In this document: in pieces, positions 8,189 to 16,597 of the stretch
How positions within the stretch are numbered: the stretch's first letter is position 1
Layout: every line of letters starts with the position of its first letter
Assembly: GCA_963793675.1 (NCBI GenBank)
Contig: CAWCBA010000010.1
Coordinates: 310,001-374,000, forward strand
DNA: 64,000 nucleotides
Reading direction: 5' to 3'
Origin: RPQJ01 sp963793675
Lineage (GTDB): Bacteria; Pseudomonadota; Gammaproteobacteria; Steroidobacterales; Steroidobacteraceae
Made by a program: the position numbers and the translations under genes
The notes under the pieces: model-generated
The model's database searches: none
What the model was told of the DNA's origin: nothing
Seen by the model: only the letters and a program-made list of their open reading frames with translations

Positions 8189-8854
8189 TTATCGTCCTGC
8201 GTCCGGCGGTTGCCGATCCCAGGTCTTGGCGCGCCGTGACAGGTACGAATGCCACAGCAGTCGTGCTGCCACTGCCCGCCACGGACGCCAGCGCATGGCG
8301 AATGTCGCGGCCTCGTCGCTCGTCGGCACTGCGCTCAATCCACGCATTTCCGCCATCGATTTATGCAGCCCGAGATCGCCGGGTGGCCACACGTCGGGAC
8401 GTCGCAGCGCCATCAGCAGGTACACGCCGGCAGTCCAGGGACCGATACCCGGAACCTGTATCAGTGCCGCGCCGGCATCCGCATCCGGCATGCGGGCGAC
8501 ACGCTCGAGCGATATCGCGCCGCTTTCCAGCTGCGCCGCGAGCCCCACGACATAGCGTGCCTTCTGCCGCGTGAACCCCAGCGACAGCAGCGCGGTTTCG
8601 CCGGGCTCCAGCACCCGCGCAGGAGTCACCTCGCCCCCGAGGTGCAGGTCGAGCTTTGCATAGAGCGCCGCGGCCGAAGCCAGTGAAACCTGCTGCTCGA
8701 GAATGATCCGCACCAGCGTCGGAAAGCCGCGTGGTCGCGCCCACAGCGGGGGCGGGCCGTACTCGTCGACGATGCGCGCGAGACGCCTGTCGCGCGCGGC
8801 CAGTTCGTGCACGCCGGCAAGCAACGACGCCCGATCGAGGCGGGGAGGCGCCAA
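8189..8854 (-). CDS. DNA-3-methyladenine glycosylase II-like (HhH-GPD)
   Basis: Base-excision repair glycosylase of the AlkA/HhH-GPD superfamily, removing alkylated purines. The 221-aa product has LVRIILEQQVSLASA near residue 48 (the family's Q-V-S helix), the helix-hairpin-helix QVPGIGPWTAGVYLL near 133, and the catalytic Asp in WPPGDLGL near 158. It lacks the AlkA N-terminal beta domain, so it resembles the shorter Mag/AlkC-independent forms. The gene is the first of a two-gene run with the glycosyltransferase. Confidence 0.88.
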   Translation of the reverse strand: MAPPRLDRASLLAGVHELAARDRRLARIVDEYGPPPLWARPRGFPTLVRIILEQQVSLASAAALYAKLDLHLGGEVTPARVLEPGETALLSLGFTRQKARYVVGLAAQLESGAISLERVARMPDADAGAALIQVPGIGPWTAGVYLLMALRRPDVWPPGDLGLHKSMAEMRGLSAVPTSDEAATFAMRWRPWRAVAARLLWHSYLSRRAKTWDRQPPDAGR

Positions 8855-8992
8855 CGCTCAGCGTTCCGCGCAGAGTTCGAAAGTGATGGTCGGCATCGCC
8901 CTGACAGACAACTGGAGTGCCCATGGCCCAGGTACGGCCGAGAATACCTGTCCTGACCCCGGTCCGGTACGGCACCCGTCAGATCGAACGAT

Positions 8993-10378
8993 TCATTCCT
9001 GCATCCCGTGGTAGAGCAGGCGGACCAGCAGTCGTACGCCGTCGTGATCCTTGAGTTCGTGATAGCGCGGCCCGACACGGCCGCCGATGTCGCGGATGTC
9101 GTCCATCAGTTCCGGATGGAACTGGCAGGTGAACGAGCGGCGCACGCGATGTGTTTCCCAGTCCTTGTAATAGATTGCCGTGGTGCCGACCTCGGTCCAG
9201 CTGTGGACGTCGACCCGGGTCTGGCCGAGGATTTCCACCGCGTACGGCAGGCTGAGCAGCCATGCGACCGGACTCACGGCCAGTACGTGGCGCAGCGGCA
9301 CGATCGTGTCGTGCAAGGTCTTGTAAGCCCAGTTGGCAAACAGCGCAGCCTCCTCGTTCACCTCGTCGGCATGGAACATCTCGACGGTGATCTCGCGCTC
9401 GAACGACAGCACCTGGTCGATGACGCCTTCCAGTTCATCGGCGACCAGGGCGTGTGTTTCGTGCAACTCGCGCGGGATGTGGGTCTCGTCGTCACGGCGC
9501 GCGTAGGGCAGCAGCGCCCTGGTGCCGACCTCGACGTTTTCGTTGCTGGCGACTGCGAAATCCGGATCGTTCCAGCCGATGGCGCGCGGCTGGCCCTGTT
9601 TCACGACCTGCAACTGGACGCCCATGCGCGTAATCCGTTCGGCCGCGCGCTGCAAGGAGTTGAGCACGCGGCCCGATTGGTCGAGCGGTAAGCGCGTCAG
9701 CTTGCCGATCTCGCGCACGGCGCGTTGCAGCAGGCGGATGTGCGATGCGGCGGCCATCTGGTGGCCGAGGCAGATGAAGATGCTGGGTCCGCTTGCGGTC
9801 GAGCGGCGCAGCAGCAACTGGTCGACCAGCGCAAGCATGTCGTCGAGGCCTGCGCTGGCGCCCTCGAAGCTGCTCGCATCGTGCACCGAAGGACAGCCGC
9901 CCTGGACGATCGTGGCGATGCCAGCGCTCAGGATGTTGGCCAGCCGTTCGGGGTTGCGAATGCCGCTCTGCCAGACCGGGAACAGGATCGTGTCCGCGTC
10001 GGCGACCTGCTGGCAGATGTAAGCGATGTTCTTCGACGCGCGGACCGGCTCGCCGCGCGGGTTGGTGCCGACACTGGCCCACGGTTCGACCACCGCGACG
10101 CTCTGGCGATAGATCTCCGGCATGTCGAGCAGCACGCGCAGGTGATCGTCGCTCTCGATCACTTTTTCGAGCGGCCGTGCGAGGCCCCAGTCGAAGACGC
10201 CCTCGTTCGCCAGCATGTCGCGCCCCGGAAACGGCGTCGGCGACTTGCGGTCCTTGAGGAAGTAGCCGAGCAGGGCATGCACCGATTGCGGGCTCGACGC
10301 ATGGCGGCCGAGGAGGCCGGGCAGCTTGCGCCAGCCGAGGCATTCCGGGCTAAGGGGCTTCAGCGAGGCAGCGTTCAT
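8993..10378 (-). CDS. Atypical class I glutamine amidotransferase-like protein
   Basis: From ATG 10378 (complement) the product is 461 aa. FICLGHQMAA places a candidate nucleophile Cys at residue 203, and TCQFHPE gives His 421 and Glu 423, the catalytic-triad pattern of class I (triad) amidotransferases. The spacing between them, about 218 residues, is roughly twice that of PuuD, GuaA or CarA, and about 200 residues precede the Cys. I do not recognise the subfamily and see no synthetase domain. The longer frame upstream is low-complexity and unlikely. It is divergent from the symporter gene, with 246 bp between. Confidence 0.7.
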   Translation of the reverse strand: MNAASLKPLSPECLGWRKLPGLLGRHASSPQSVHALLGYFLKDRKSPTPFPGRDMLANEGVFDWGLARPLEKVIESDDHLRVLLDMPEIYRQSVAVVEPWASVGTNPRGEPVRASKNIAYICQQVADADTILFPVWQSGIRNPERLANILSAGIATIVQGGCPSVHDASSFEGASAGLDDMLALVDQLLLRRSTASGPSIFICLGHQMAAASHIRLLQRAVREIGKLTRLPLDQSGRVLNSLQRAAERITRMGVQLQVVKQGQPRAIGWNDPDFAVASNENVEVGTRALLPYARRDDETHIPRELHETHALVADELEGVIDQVLSFEREITVEMFHADEVNEEAALFANWAYKTLHDTIVPLRHVLAVSPVAWLLSLPYAVEILGQTRVDVHSWTEVGTTAIYYKDWETHRVRRSFTCQFHPELMDDIRDIGGRVGPRYHELKDHDGVRLLVRLLYHGMQE

Positions 10379-10624
10379 TGCTTGGTGGCACCTGGGGGCA
10401 TCGTCGGATCTGAAGCAATCGTCGTGCCATCCGTCGCGTCGGGTGCGCACGCCCTGCAACGCCCGATGAAAACAGCCGCTTTCACCTTCAGCCTCCAGGC
10501 TCGCCTGCACCAAAGCCGGTATCGACCGCGGACGCGCTGCGCGATCGTGGTGCGTCCGGTGCTTGCCAGTGCAGGGCGCGTCGGACAAAGTGCGCCATCG
10601 TTTCGCGCCGTGGGAAGGGATTCA

Positions 10625-11950
10625 ATGTCAGCAGCTACCGACGCCAAGCTCGCCAATCGCATCCTGAGGGGGTTGGTGTACGGCGCGGTCGCCGGGGCGT
10701 TGGTGCTGCTCCTCGCGCCCTACGTTCCCGGCCTGCAGGACGGCGCCAAGTGGCTGGCGAGCAACGTCTGCGATCCGCTCGGGCAGGTCTTCCTGCGGAT
10801 GCTCTTTTTCGTGGTGATCCCGCTCGTTTTCGCCTCACTCGCCGGCGGCGTGTTGCAGCTCAGTGAGTTGTCGGACCTGGGGCCGCTCGCCGGTCGCACG
10901 TTCGCGCTGTTCTTCGCCAACATGGCGATTGCCGCGACGCTCGGCCTGCTGATGATGAACATCCTCAATCCGGGCGGTCGCATGGATCCGGCGACCTCGC
11001 AGCGACTGGTGCAGGAATACAGCTCGCAGGCGGGGCAGCATGTCGTGAACAGCGAGGCCAGGCCTGACATCACGGCATCCACGGTCGTGGACATGTTCAT
11101 GCCGAAGAACCTGTTCGGCGCCTTCGTCGGCAACCAGCGCGACACGCTGGGCGAGGTGCTGCCACTCATCGTCTTCGCGATCCTGGTGGGAGCGGCCGGG
11201 CTTGGCTTGCCGCAGACGCGACGCAAGAAACTGCTCGATGGGCTCGAAACCGTCAGCGAACTGATGACCGGCATCGTGCACTTCGCGTTGAGGCTCGCGC
11301 CCTACGCGGTGCCGGCCATGATCTTCAGCGTGGTGGTGAAGGTCGGCTTCGATATCCTGATTGCGCTTGGGCTGTTCGTGCTGGGTTGCGGCGCGATGCT
11401 GCTGCTGCACCTGTTCGGCACGATGTCGATCTGGCTCAAGTTCCTGGCGAAGCGCAGTCCGCGTGAGTTCTTCATCCAGATCAAGGACGTGCTGGTCACC
11501 GCATTCTCGACGAGTTCGAGCAGCGCCACGCTCCCCGCCGCACTGACGGTTTGCCGCGAACGGCTGGGCATCGCGCCCTCGACCGCCGGTTTCGTCCTGC
11601 CGCTCGGCACGACGATGAACATGAGCGGCACGGCGCTCTACGAGGGATGCGTCGTGCTGTTCGTGGCGCAGGTGTTCGGCGTTCACCTCGGACTGGCCGC
11701 GCAGGTGACCCTGGTGCTCCTGGCGGTGCTGAGCGCGGTGGCAGTCGCTGCGATTCCCGGGGGCTCGCTGCCGCTCATTGCGGGCCTGCTCGTGGCTTTC
11801 GGCGTTCCAGCCGAAGGCATCGGCATCATCCTTGGCGTCGACCGCCTGCTCGACATGACGCGCACCGTCACCAACGTCGGCGCCGATCTGGTGACGACGG
11901 CGGTGGTCGATGCGAGGCAGAGGGCGACCGGTCACGCAGGTCGCGTCTAG
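10625..11950 (+). CDS. Dicarboxylate/amino acid:cation symporter (DAACS, GltP/DctA family)
   Basis: Inner-membrane Na+ or H+ symporter for glutamate, aspartate or C4-dicarboxylates. The 441-aa product has about eight membrane helices and the family signatures: FLRMLFFVVIPLVFASL near residue 55, the Ser-rich hairpin STSSSSATLPAAL near 298, PLGTTMNMSGTALYEG near 325 (substrate and cation-binding NMSGT), and GVDRLLDMTRTVTNVGAD near 405 with the conserved Asp/Arg/Asn. Start ATG 10625. Its last 4 bases overlap the end of the convergent next gene. Confidence 0.93.
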   Translation: MSAATDAKLANRILRGLVYGAVAGALVLLLAPYVPGLQDGAKWLASNVCDPLGQVFLRMLFFVVIPLVFASLAGGVLQLSELSDLGPLAGRTFALFFANMAIAATLGLLMMNILNPGGRMDPATSQRLVQEYSSQAGQHVVNSEARPDITASTVVDMFMPKNLFGAFVGNQRDTLGEVLPLIVFAILVGAAGLGLPQTRRKKLLDGLETVSELMTGIVHFALRLAPYAVPAMIFSVVVKVGFDILIALGLFVLGCGAMLLLHLFGTMSIWLKFLAKRSPREFFIQIKDVLVTAFSTSSSSATLPAALTVCRERLGIAPSTAGFVLPLGTTMNMSGTALYEGCVVLFVAQVFGVHLGLAAQVTLVLLAVLSAVAVAAIPGGSLPLIAGLLVAFGVPAEGIGIILGVDRLLDMTRTVTNVGADLVTTAVVDARQRATGHAGRV

Positions 11951-13563
11951 TCTGCCGCGCTCATCGGCCCGGCTGACAGGCGCAACGCGCGCTCGATCGA
12001 TTCGGTCGAGGTCGTGTCGACCGCGATGACCTGCCGCTGTTCGTCCCCGCTGAACGGTTCCCAGTACAGGGGCTGTCGATCGAGCAGCGAGACCGTTGCT
12101 TCCGAGGCGTCCGCGCCGGTGGCGGCCCGCCCGGCGACCCGTCGTTTGAGCTCTTCGAGCGGTGCGGCACAGTGGACCAGCACGACGTCGGCCGCATGCT
12201 CACGCCCCGCCGACATGAAGAGTTCGCGTTCGCCGCGCCGCAGGTTGGCGGCGTCGACCACGACGCTGTCGCGGCCCCGCAGGCAGTGCAGGGCGCATTC
12301 GCGCAACCTTTCGTAGGTGCGCGCATTGAACTCGCGCGAGTAGATCCCGGCGTCTGGCGCGGAGGCCGACGTTGCCAGTGGCTGCAATCCCGCGAGACGC
12401 TTGCGCTCGACGTCCGAGCGCACGATCAACGCATCGCCGCGCGCCGCGATGCGCCGTGCGAGCCAGGTCTTTCCGGAGCCGGACAATCCCGCCATCACGA
12501 ACAGCCGCGGACGCGGCCGTTCGATCTGCGCGACGGCCCAGTCGAGGTACTGGTGGGCAAGCGTCGCCGCTCCGCCCGCTTCGCCGCGTGCCTGCTGACC
12601 GCGCAGCGCGGCGACCTTGGCACGCACCAGCGCGCGATAGAGTTCGAAATACGGCAGCAGCGCCACGGCTTCGAAGTCGCCGGACGCCTCGAGCCACGCC
12701 TGCAATACCTCGCGCCGTAGATCCGCGCGGCCATGAACCGCGAGATCCATCGTGAGGAAGGCGAGATCGTTGGCGACGTCGATGAAGCGCAGGCCGGGGT
12801 CGAACTCGAGACCATCGAAGGCCACCAACGATCCCTGCCAGCGCACCACGTTGCCGCAGTGCAGGTCGCCGTGGCCCTCACGGATCCGGCCATCCAGCCG
12901 GCGTCGCTCCAGCAGCGGTCGGTCGGCTTCGAAGAGGCGCTGGGCATGTTCGCGCAGCAGTGCCAGTTGTCGAGCCTCGTCGCGGCCCGGCAGGACCCGC
13001 GCAATCTCGGCAAAGTTGTCGAGCGTGATGCGGTGGGCCTGGTCCGGTGTACCGAAGCCCTCATCTCCCGCCGCGATCGCGGCCGTCGCGTGCATCTGCG
13101 CGATGCGCTGGCCGAATTCCTGCAGCTCGCTCGCGGCGGCGGCGCCCGTCTGCAACAACCGGGTGAGCTCGAGTTGCGGGTCGAACTGCACCATCCGCAG
13201 CGCGTGTTCGAAAGGCGGGGCGTCCGTGGCACCGACCTGCGGTGCGGCGGGCGTTCCCGTGATCGGCACCACGTCGACGTACAATCCTGCTGCGTGGCGG
13301 CGGTTCAGGCGCAGTTCTTCGCGGCACAATGCCGCGCGGCGCTCGGCAGTCGAATAGTCGATGAAGCTGAGCCGTAGCGGCTTTTTTACTTTGTAGGCGA
13401 AGGGCCCGGTCAGGAACACCCAGGAGACGTGGGTCTCGATGCAGGTTACGGGGCCCGGCACCGCATGCAGCGCGGAATACGCAGCCGGATCCTGCATCGC
13501 GGCGGCGAAAGCAGCCTGTGCTGCAGGGGCGTCGAGCGGGGAGTTGGATTGACTTGCGTTCAC
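11947..13563 (-). CDS. Bifunctional aminoglycoside-phosphotransferase-like / P-loop kinase fusion
   Basis: A 538-aa two-domain protein. The N-terminal half (about 40-330) has the APH/choline-kinase fold: FAYKVKKPL near 55 with a candidate ATP-binding Lys, the catalytic loop REGHGDLHCGNVV near 230, and the metal-binding Asp in LVAFDGLEFDPGLRF. The C-terminal half (about 355-530) is a P-loop kinase: Walker A GLSGSGKTWLARR near 360, then VVVDAANLRRGERE. This architecture is a known conserved family often annotated as APH/ATP-binding protein. The substrate is not established, and antibiotic resistance should not be assumed. Confidence 0.88.
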   Translation of the reverse strand: MNASQSNSPLDAPAAQAAFAAAMQDPAAYSALHAVPGPVTCIETHVSWVFLTGPFAYKVKKPLRLSFIDYSTAERRAALCREELRLNRRHAAGLYVDVVPITGTPAAPQVGATDAPPFEHALRMVQFDPQLELTRLLQTGAAAASELQEFGQRIAQMHATAAIAAGDEGFGTPDQAHRITLDNFAEIARVLPGRDEARQLALLREHAQRLFEADRPLLERRRLDGRIREGHGDLHCGNVVRWQGSLVAFDGLEFDPGLRFIDVANDLAFLTMDLAVHGRADLRREVLQAWLEASGDFEAVALLPYFELYRALVRAKVAALRGQQARGEAGGAATLAHQYLDWAVAQIERPRPRLFVMAGLSGSGKTWLARRIAARGDALIVRSDVERKRLAGLQPLATSASAPDAGIYSREFNARTYERLRECALHCLRGRDSVVVDAANLRRGERELFMSAGREHAADVVLVHCAAPLEELKRRVAGRAATGADASEATVSLLDRQPLYWEPFSGDEQRQVIAVDTTSTESIERALRLSAGPMSAAD

Positions 13564-13713
13564 GCGAGATTCGGCTCTCGACGGGCGCTACAGGCAGTGT
13601 ACTCTTGCCACATATACGCCGGGACCCTGCGATCAATACTGATGGTCCGCAGGCCCCATGGATCGACAATCAAAAGCGTCAACCAGGACCGTCCAGAAGA
13701 GGGACTCAGCATC

Positions 13714-14070
13714 GTGACAATCCCTGTCCAGATCACTTTCAGGCACATGGAAAGCTCCCCGGCCGTCGAGACTCGCGTGCGCGAACTCACGGATCACCTG
13801 GGCACTTTCAGCGACCGTATCCAATCCTGCCGCGTCGTCGTGGATTCGCCGCATCGGCACCACCACCAGGGCAAGGTGTTCAACGTCAAGGTTCAGCTCT
13901 CGCTCCCGGGCGACGATGTCCTCGTCGACATGGAGCGTCCCGATCGCGACGGGCACGAGGACGTGTACGTCGTCCTGCGCGACGCGTTCGATGCCGCACG
14001 CCGGCAGCTGCAGCAGCGCATGTCCGCGCTGCGCGGCGAACCGTCGCTGCGTGAGAAGCCGGTCGCCTGA
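13714..14070 (+). CDS. hpf: Ribosome hibernation promoting factor / RaiA family
   Basis: Binds the 30S decoding channel in stationary phase and silences ribosomes. The 118-aa product from GTG 13714 starts TIPVQITFRHMESSPAVE, the usual beta-alpha opening of the S30AE domain, and has CRVVVDSPHRHHHQGKVF near 42 and HEDVYVVLRDAFDAARRQL near 83, followed by a short charged tail. It lacks the C-terminal dimerisation domain of long Hpf. Start choice rests on the family N-terminus and a purine-rich AGAGGG upstream. It is not beside rpoN as in E. coli; the PRPP-synthetase homologue follows 39 bp later. Confidence 0.9.
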   Translation: MTIPVQITFRHMESSPAVETRVRELTDHLGTFSDRIQSCRVVVDSPHRHHHQGKVFNVKVQLSLPGDDVLVDMERPDRDGHEDVYVVLRDAFDAARRQLQQRMSALRGEPSLREKPVA

Positions 14071-14109
14071 CCGGCCCGGCCCGAGCGGCGCAGTGCCCCC
14101 GATATCGTG

Positions 14110-15117
14110 ATGGATCCTGCGCCGCTGCTGTTCGCGCCGCTTGCGTCGCGCGCCTTTGGTGAGCGCGTCGCGGCCTGCCTCGGCGCGCCGCTCGCGCCTC
14201 TCGAGGAGCGCGACTACGAAGGTGGCGAGCACAAGTCCCGGCCGCTGGTCAGCGTGCGCGGGCGCGTGGTCTACGTCATTCAATCGCTGAGTGGCGATGA
14301 CCGAGGCAGCGCCAACGATCGCCTCTGCCGCGTCCTGTTCCTGGTCGCGGCACTCAAGGATGCCGGCGCTGCGCGTGTCACGGCCTGCCTTCCCTACATT
14401 GCCTATTCGCGCAAGGACCGCCGCACCAAGGAGCGTGATCCGGTCAACTCGCGGTACATCGCGCAGTTGCTGGAAGCCGTGGGCGTCGATCACGTGATGG
14501 TGATGGACGTGCACAATGTCGCGGCGTTCGAAAATGCGTTCCGTTGCAGCGTCGACCTGCTCGAGGCCGCGCCGCTGCTCGCGGACAAAGTCGTCGAACT
14601 GACGGGTGGGCAGCCCGTGACCATCGTGTCGCCGGATTTCGGCGGTGCCAAGCGCGCGCAGCGCGTGCAGGAACTCGTCGCGGTGCGCGCGGGCGCACGC
14701 GTCGATTTCGCCGTCATCGAGAAGCGTCGTGACAGCGGCGAGGTGAGTGGCGACCTCGTCATCGGGCCGGTGGCCGGACGGCACGCCGTCGTGGTCGACG
14801 ACCTGATCAGTGCGGGCATGACGATCCTGCGTGCGGTACGGGCCTGCCGTGCGGCGGGCGCGCTTTCGGTCACGGCTTTCGCGACGCATGGCGTGTTTGC
14901 GCCGGGCGCGGAGCGGCTGCTCGGGCCGGACGGACCTGATCGCCTGTACGTCACGGACACGCTGCTGCCCACGCGACTTGCGCCTCCCCAGGGGGGCGAC
15001 GACAGGCTGGTCGTGCTGCCGGCGTCGAGGCTGTTTGCGGAGGCTTTGCGCCGCATCGGCGCGGGCGAGTCCGTCGTGGCACTGCGCGAGATGGAGCGCA
15101 GGCCTGCCGCACGCTGA
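14110..15117 (+). CDS. Divergent ribose-phosphate pyrophosphokinase homologue
   Basis: A second Prs-family protein, 335 aa. It keeps LPYIAYSRKDRRTKERDPV near residue 96 (flexible-loop basic motif), VMVMDVHN near 133 and the PRPP-loop VVVDDLISAGMT near 232, but differs from the canonical Prs at 197-1150 in the N-terminus (YEGGEHKSRP in place of the usual FSDGE region) and the dimer surface. This resembles the Prs-like paralogues found beside nucleotide-salvage or nicotinate genes in other Proteobacteria. It may be a true PRPP synthetase or a regulatory paralogue. GTG 14107 directly precedes ATG 14110; neither has a good SD. Confidence 0.85.
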   Translation: MDPAPLLFAPLASRAFGERVAACLGAPLAPLEERDYEGGEHKSRPLVSVRGRVVYVIQSLSGDDRGSANDRLCRVLFLVAALKDAGAARVTACLPYIAYSRKDRRTKERDPVNSRYIAQLLEAVGVDHVMVMDVHNVAAFENAFRCSVDLLEAAPLLADKVVELTGGQPVTIVSPDFGGAKRAQRVQELVAVRAGARVDFAVIEKRRDSGEVSGDLVIGPVAGRHAVVVDDLISAGMTILRAVRACRAAGALSVTAFATHGVFAPGAERLLGPDGPDRLYVTDTLLPTRLAPPQGGDDRLVVLPASRLFAEALRRIGAGESVVALREMERRPAAR

Positions 15118-15181
15118 GCGTCAACCCACCGGCGCTTGTTAAGCTCTCGCGCCAACACAGCGAACCATGGAGCGCACCCGC

Positions 15182-15562
15182 ATGAACGCAGCCCTCGGCC
15201 CCGCCGTCGTGAAGATCGACGCCGCGTCGGGCACCGAAGAAAAGCTGGAACTCGACCCGGCACGGCTGGCGGCCGGCAGCCCGATGCCTGAGCAGTTCGT
15301 GCGCAATGCCTACACGGACGCCAGCGGCCGTTTCTTCGCGGGGCTCTGGCGCAGCAGCGTCGGCGCGTGGCGGGTGTCCTATACCGAGAACGAACTGTGC
15401 GTCCTGACTGCCGGGCGCATTCGCATTACCGATGACCACGGCCGTCAATCGACCTACGGCCCGGGCGACAGCTTCGTGATGCCGGCGGGCTTTTCCGGAC
15501 TCTGGGAAGTCCTGGAGCCCGCCCAGAAGTTCTACGCCATCTACGAACCCCCGGCGGCCTGA
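15182..15562 (+). CDS. Cupin-domain protein (DUF861/EutQ-like)
   Basis: A 126-aa small beta-barrel. Features typical of the group are RFFAGLWRSSVGAWRVSYTE near 42, ELCVLTAGRIRITDD near 64, and the second cupin motif YGPGDSFVMPAGFSGLWEV near 85. The canonical metal-binding His residues are mostly replaced, as in the DUF861 family, where a non-His site is common. ATG 15182 is preferred because GGAG lies at 15170-15173; an upstream in-frame ATG at 15167 would place the SD inside the gene. No substrate can be inferred. Confidence 0.8.
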   Translation: MNAALGPAVVKIDAASGTEEKLELDPARLAAGSPMPEQFVRNAYTDASGRFFAGLWRSSVGAWRVSYTENELCVLTAGRIRITDDHGRQSTYGPGDSFVMPAGFSGLWEVLEPAQKFYAIYEPPAA

Positions 15563-15647
15563 ACCAACACGGTGCGCCGGAACCTTGCTGTGCGCCTCAC
15601 CGGTGCGCGGAGCCGGCCCAAGCCCACGCCAACCCTGGCTTTTTGTC

Positions 15648-15663
15648 TGGCATGCTTCCTGCA
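15648..15663 (+). promoter_or_regulatory. Possible sigma-54 promoter upstream of the TorF porin
   Basis: TGGCATGCTTCCTGCA fits the -24/-12 pattern: GG at 15649-15650 and GC at 15661-15662, exactly ten bases apart. It lies about 120 bp upstream of the porin ATG. A 6-1-6 dyad TACAGT-T-ACTGTA sits between (15723-15735). TorF-type porins often accompany nitrogen-regulated genes, which makes RpoN control plausible; inference. Confidence 0.35.
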
Positions 15664-15784
15664 GTGCAGGATGCCGAGCCGCGTCGCGGTGGGCGTTCGT
15701 TCCAAACACGTGTCGCCTCTGCTACAGTTACTGTAATAGTCGTTAAAACTGTGTTGTTATATAGCAACAAAAGGGGTACCCGAA

Positions 15785-16487
15785 ATGAAACTTACCCATG
15801 GCCTGGCCGCAGCCGCGCTCTCGCTGACTGCATTGACTGCACAGGCGGAAATCACTGGCACGGTAACGGCGACCAGCGATTATGACTTCCGCGGCATCAC
15901 CCAGACGGCGCAGGATCCGGCGCTGCAGGGCAGCATCGACTACGCGCACGACAGCGGTTTCTATGCTGGCGCCTGGGCCAGCAACGTCGACTTCGGCGAC
16001 TGCTGCGACGAGAACGTCGAAATCGACCTCTACGCGGGGTTCAGCGGTGGCGAGACGATCACGTATGACGTCGGCTTCATCTACTACACCTACCCCGGTG
16101 CGGACAACATCGACTATCCCGAGATTTACGCCGGCCTCGGCTGGAACTGGCTGAGCGGCAAGGTCTGGTACTCGAACGATCTGGGTAACTCCGGCGACTC
16201 GGCGATGTACTACGAAGCCAATGGCGAATGGGCACTGCCCGGCCAACTTCGGCGCCAGTGCGCACGTCGGCTACAGCGACGGCGACTACTGGGACAACGC
16301 CTACGGCGACGGCTACATGGACTGGTCCGTCGGTGTCACGTACGAGATCAGCCACTTCACGCTCGGTCTGAAGTGGATCGACGGCAGCGACCTCAAGGCC
16401 GCCGACGGCACGCCGGGCGACGTGAGCAGCAGCGAAGCCCGCGCGGTGTTCTCGGTCTCCACCACGTTCCCGTGGTCGAAGGAGTAA
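15785..16487 (+). CDS. TorF family putative porin (one frameshift)
   Basis: Outer-membrane beta-barrel of the TIGR02001/TorF group. The N-terminal part has a signal peptide (AAALSLTALTAQA) then TATSDYDFRGITQTAQDPAL, the hallmark opening of this family, and alternating beta strands. The frame breaks near 16240, where CTGCCCGGCC appears to contain one C too many; after removal GEWALPANFGASAHVGYS reads through to the C-terminal FSVSTTFPWSKE. The reconstructed protein is 233 aa, the normal size. Likely a sequence error. Followed by a strong bidirectional terminator. Confidence 0.88.
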
Positions 16488-16518
16488 GGTCCTCGCGCGC
16501 CTAGCGCGCCCGGCCACG

Positions 16519-16555
16519 AAAAAGCCCGGCCTCCTCACGGAGACCGGGCTTTTTT
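16519..16555. terminator. Bidirectional rho-independent terminator
   Basis: AAAAAGCCCGG and CCGGGCTTTTT arms with an inner CCTCC/GGAGA extension (one mismatch) and loop TCAC. There is a T-run on the plus strand and the equivalent A-run on the minus strand, so it can end both the porin (+) and the aminotransferase (-) transcripts. Confidence 0.9.
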
Positions 16556-16597
16556 ATTGCGCGCGTTGCGACTAACGCCCGCCCCGGGGGCTTGGCG

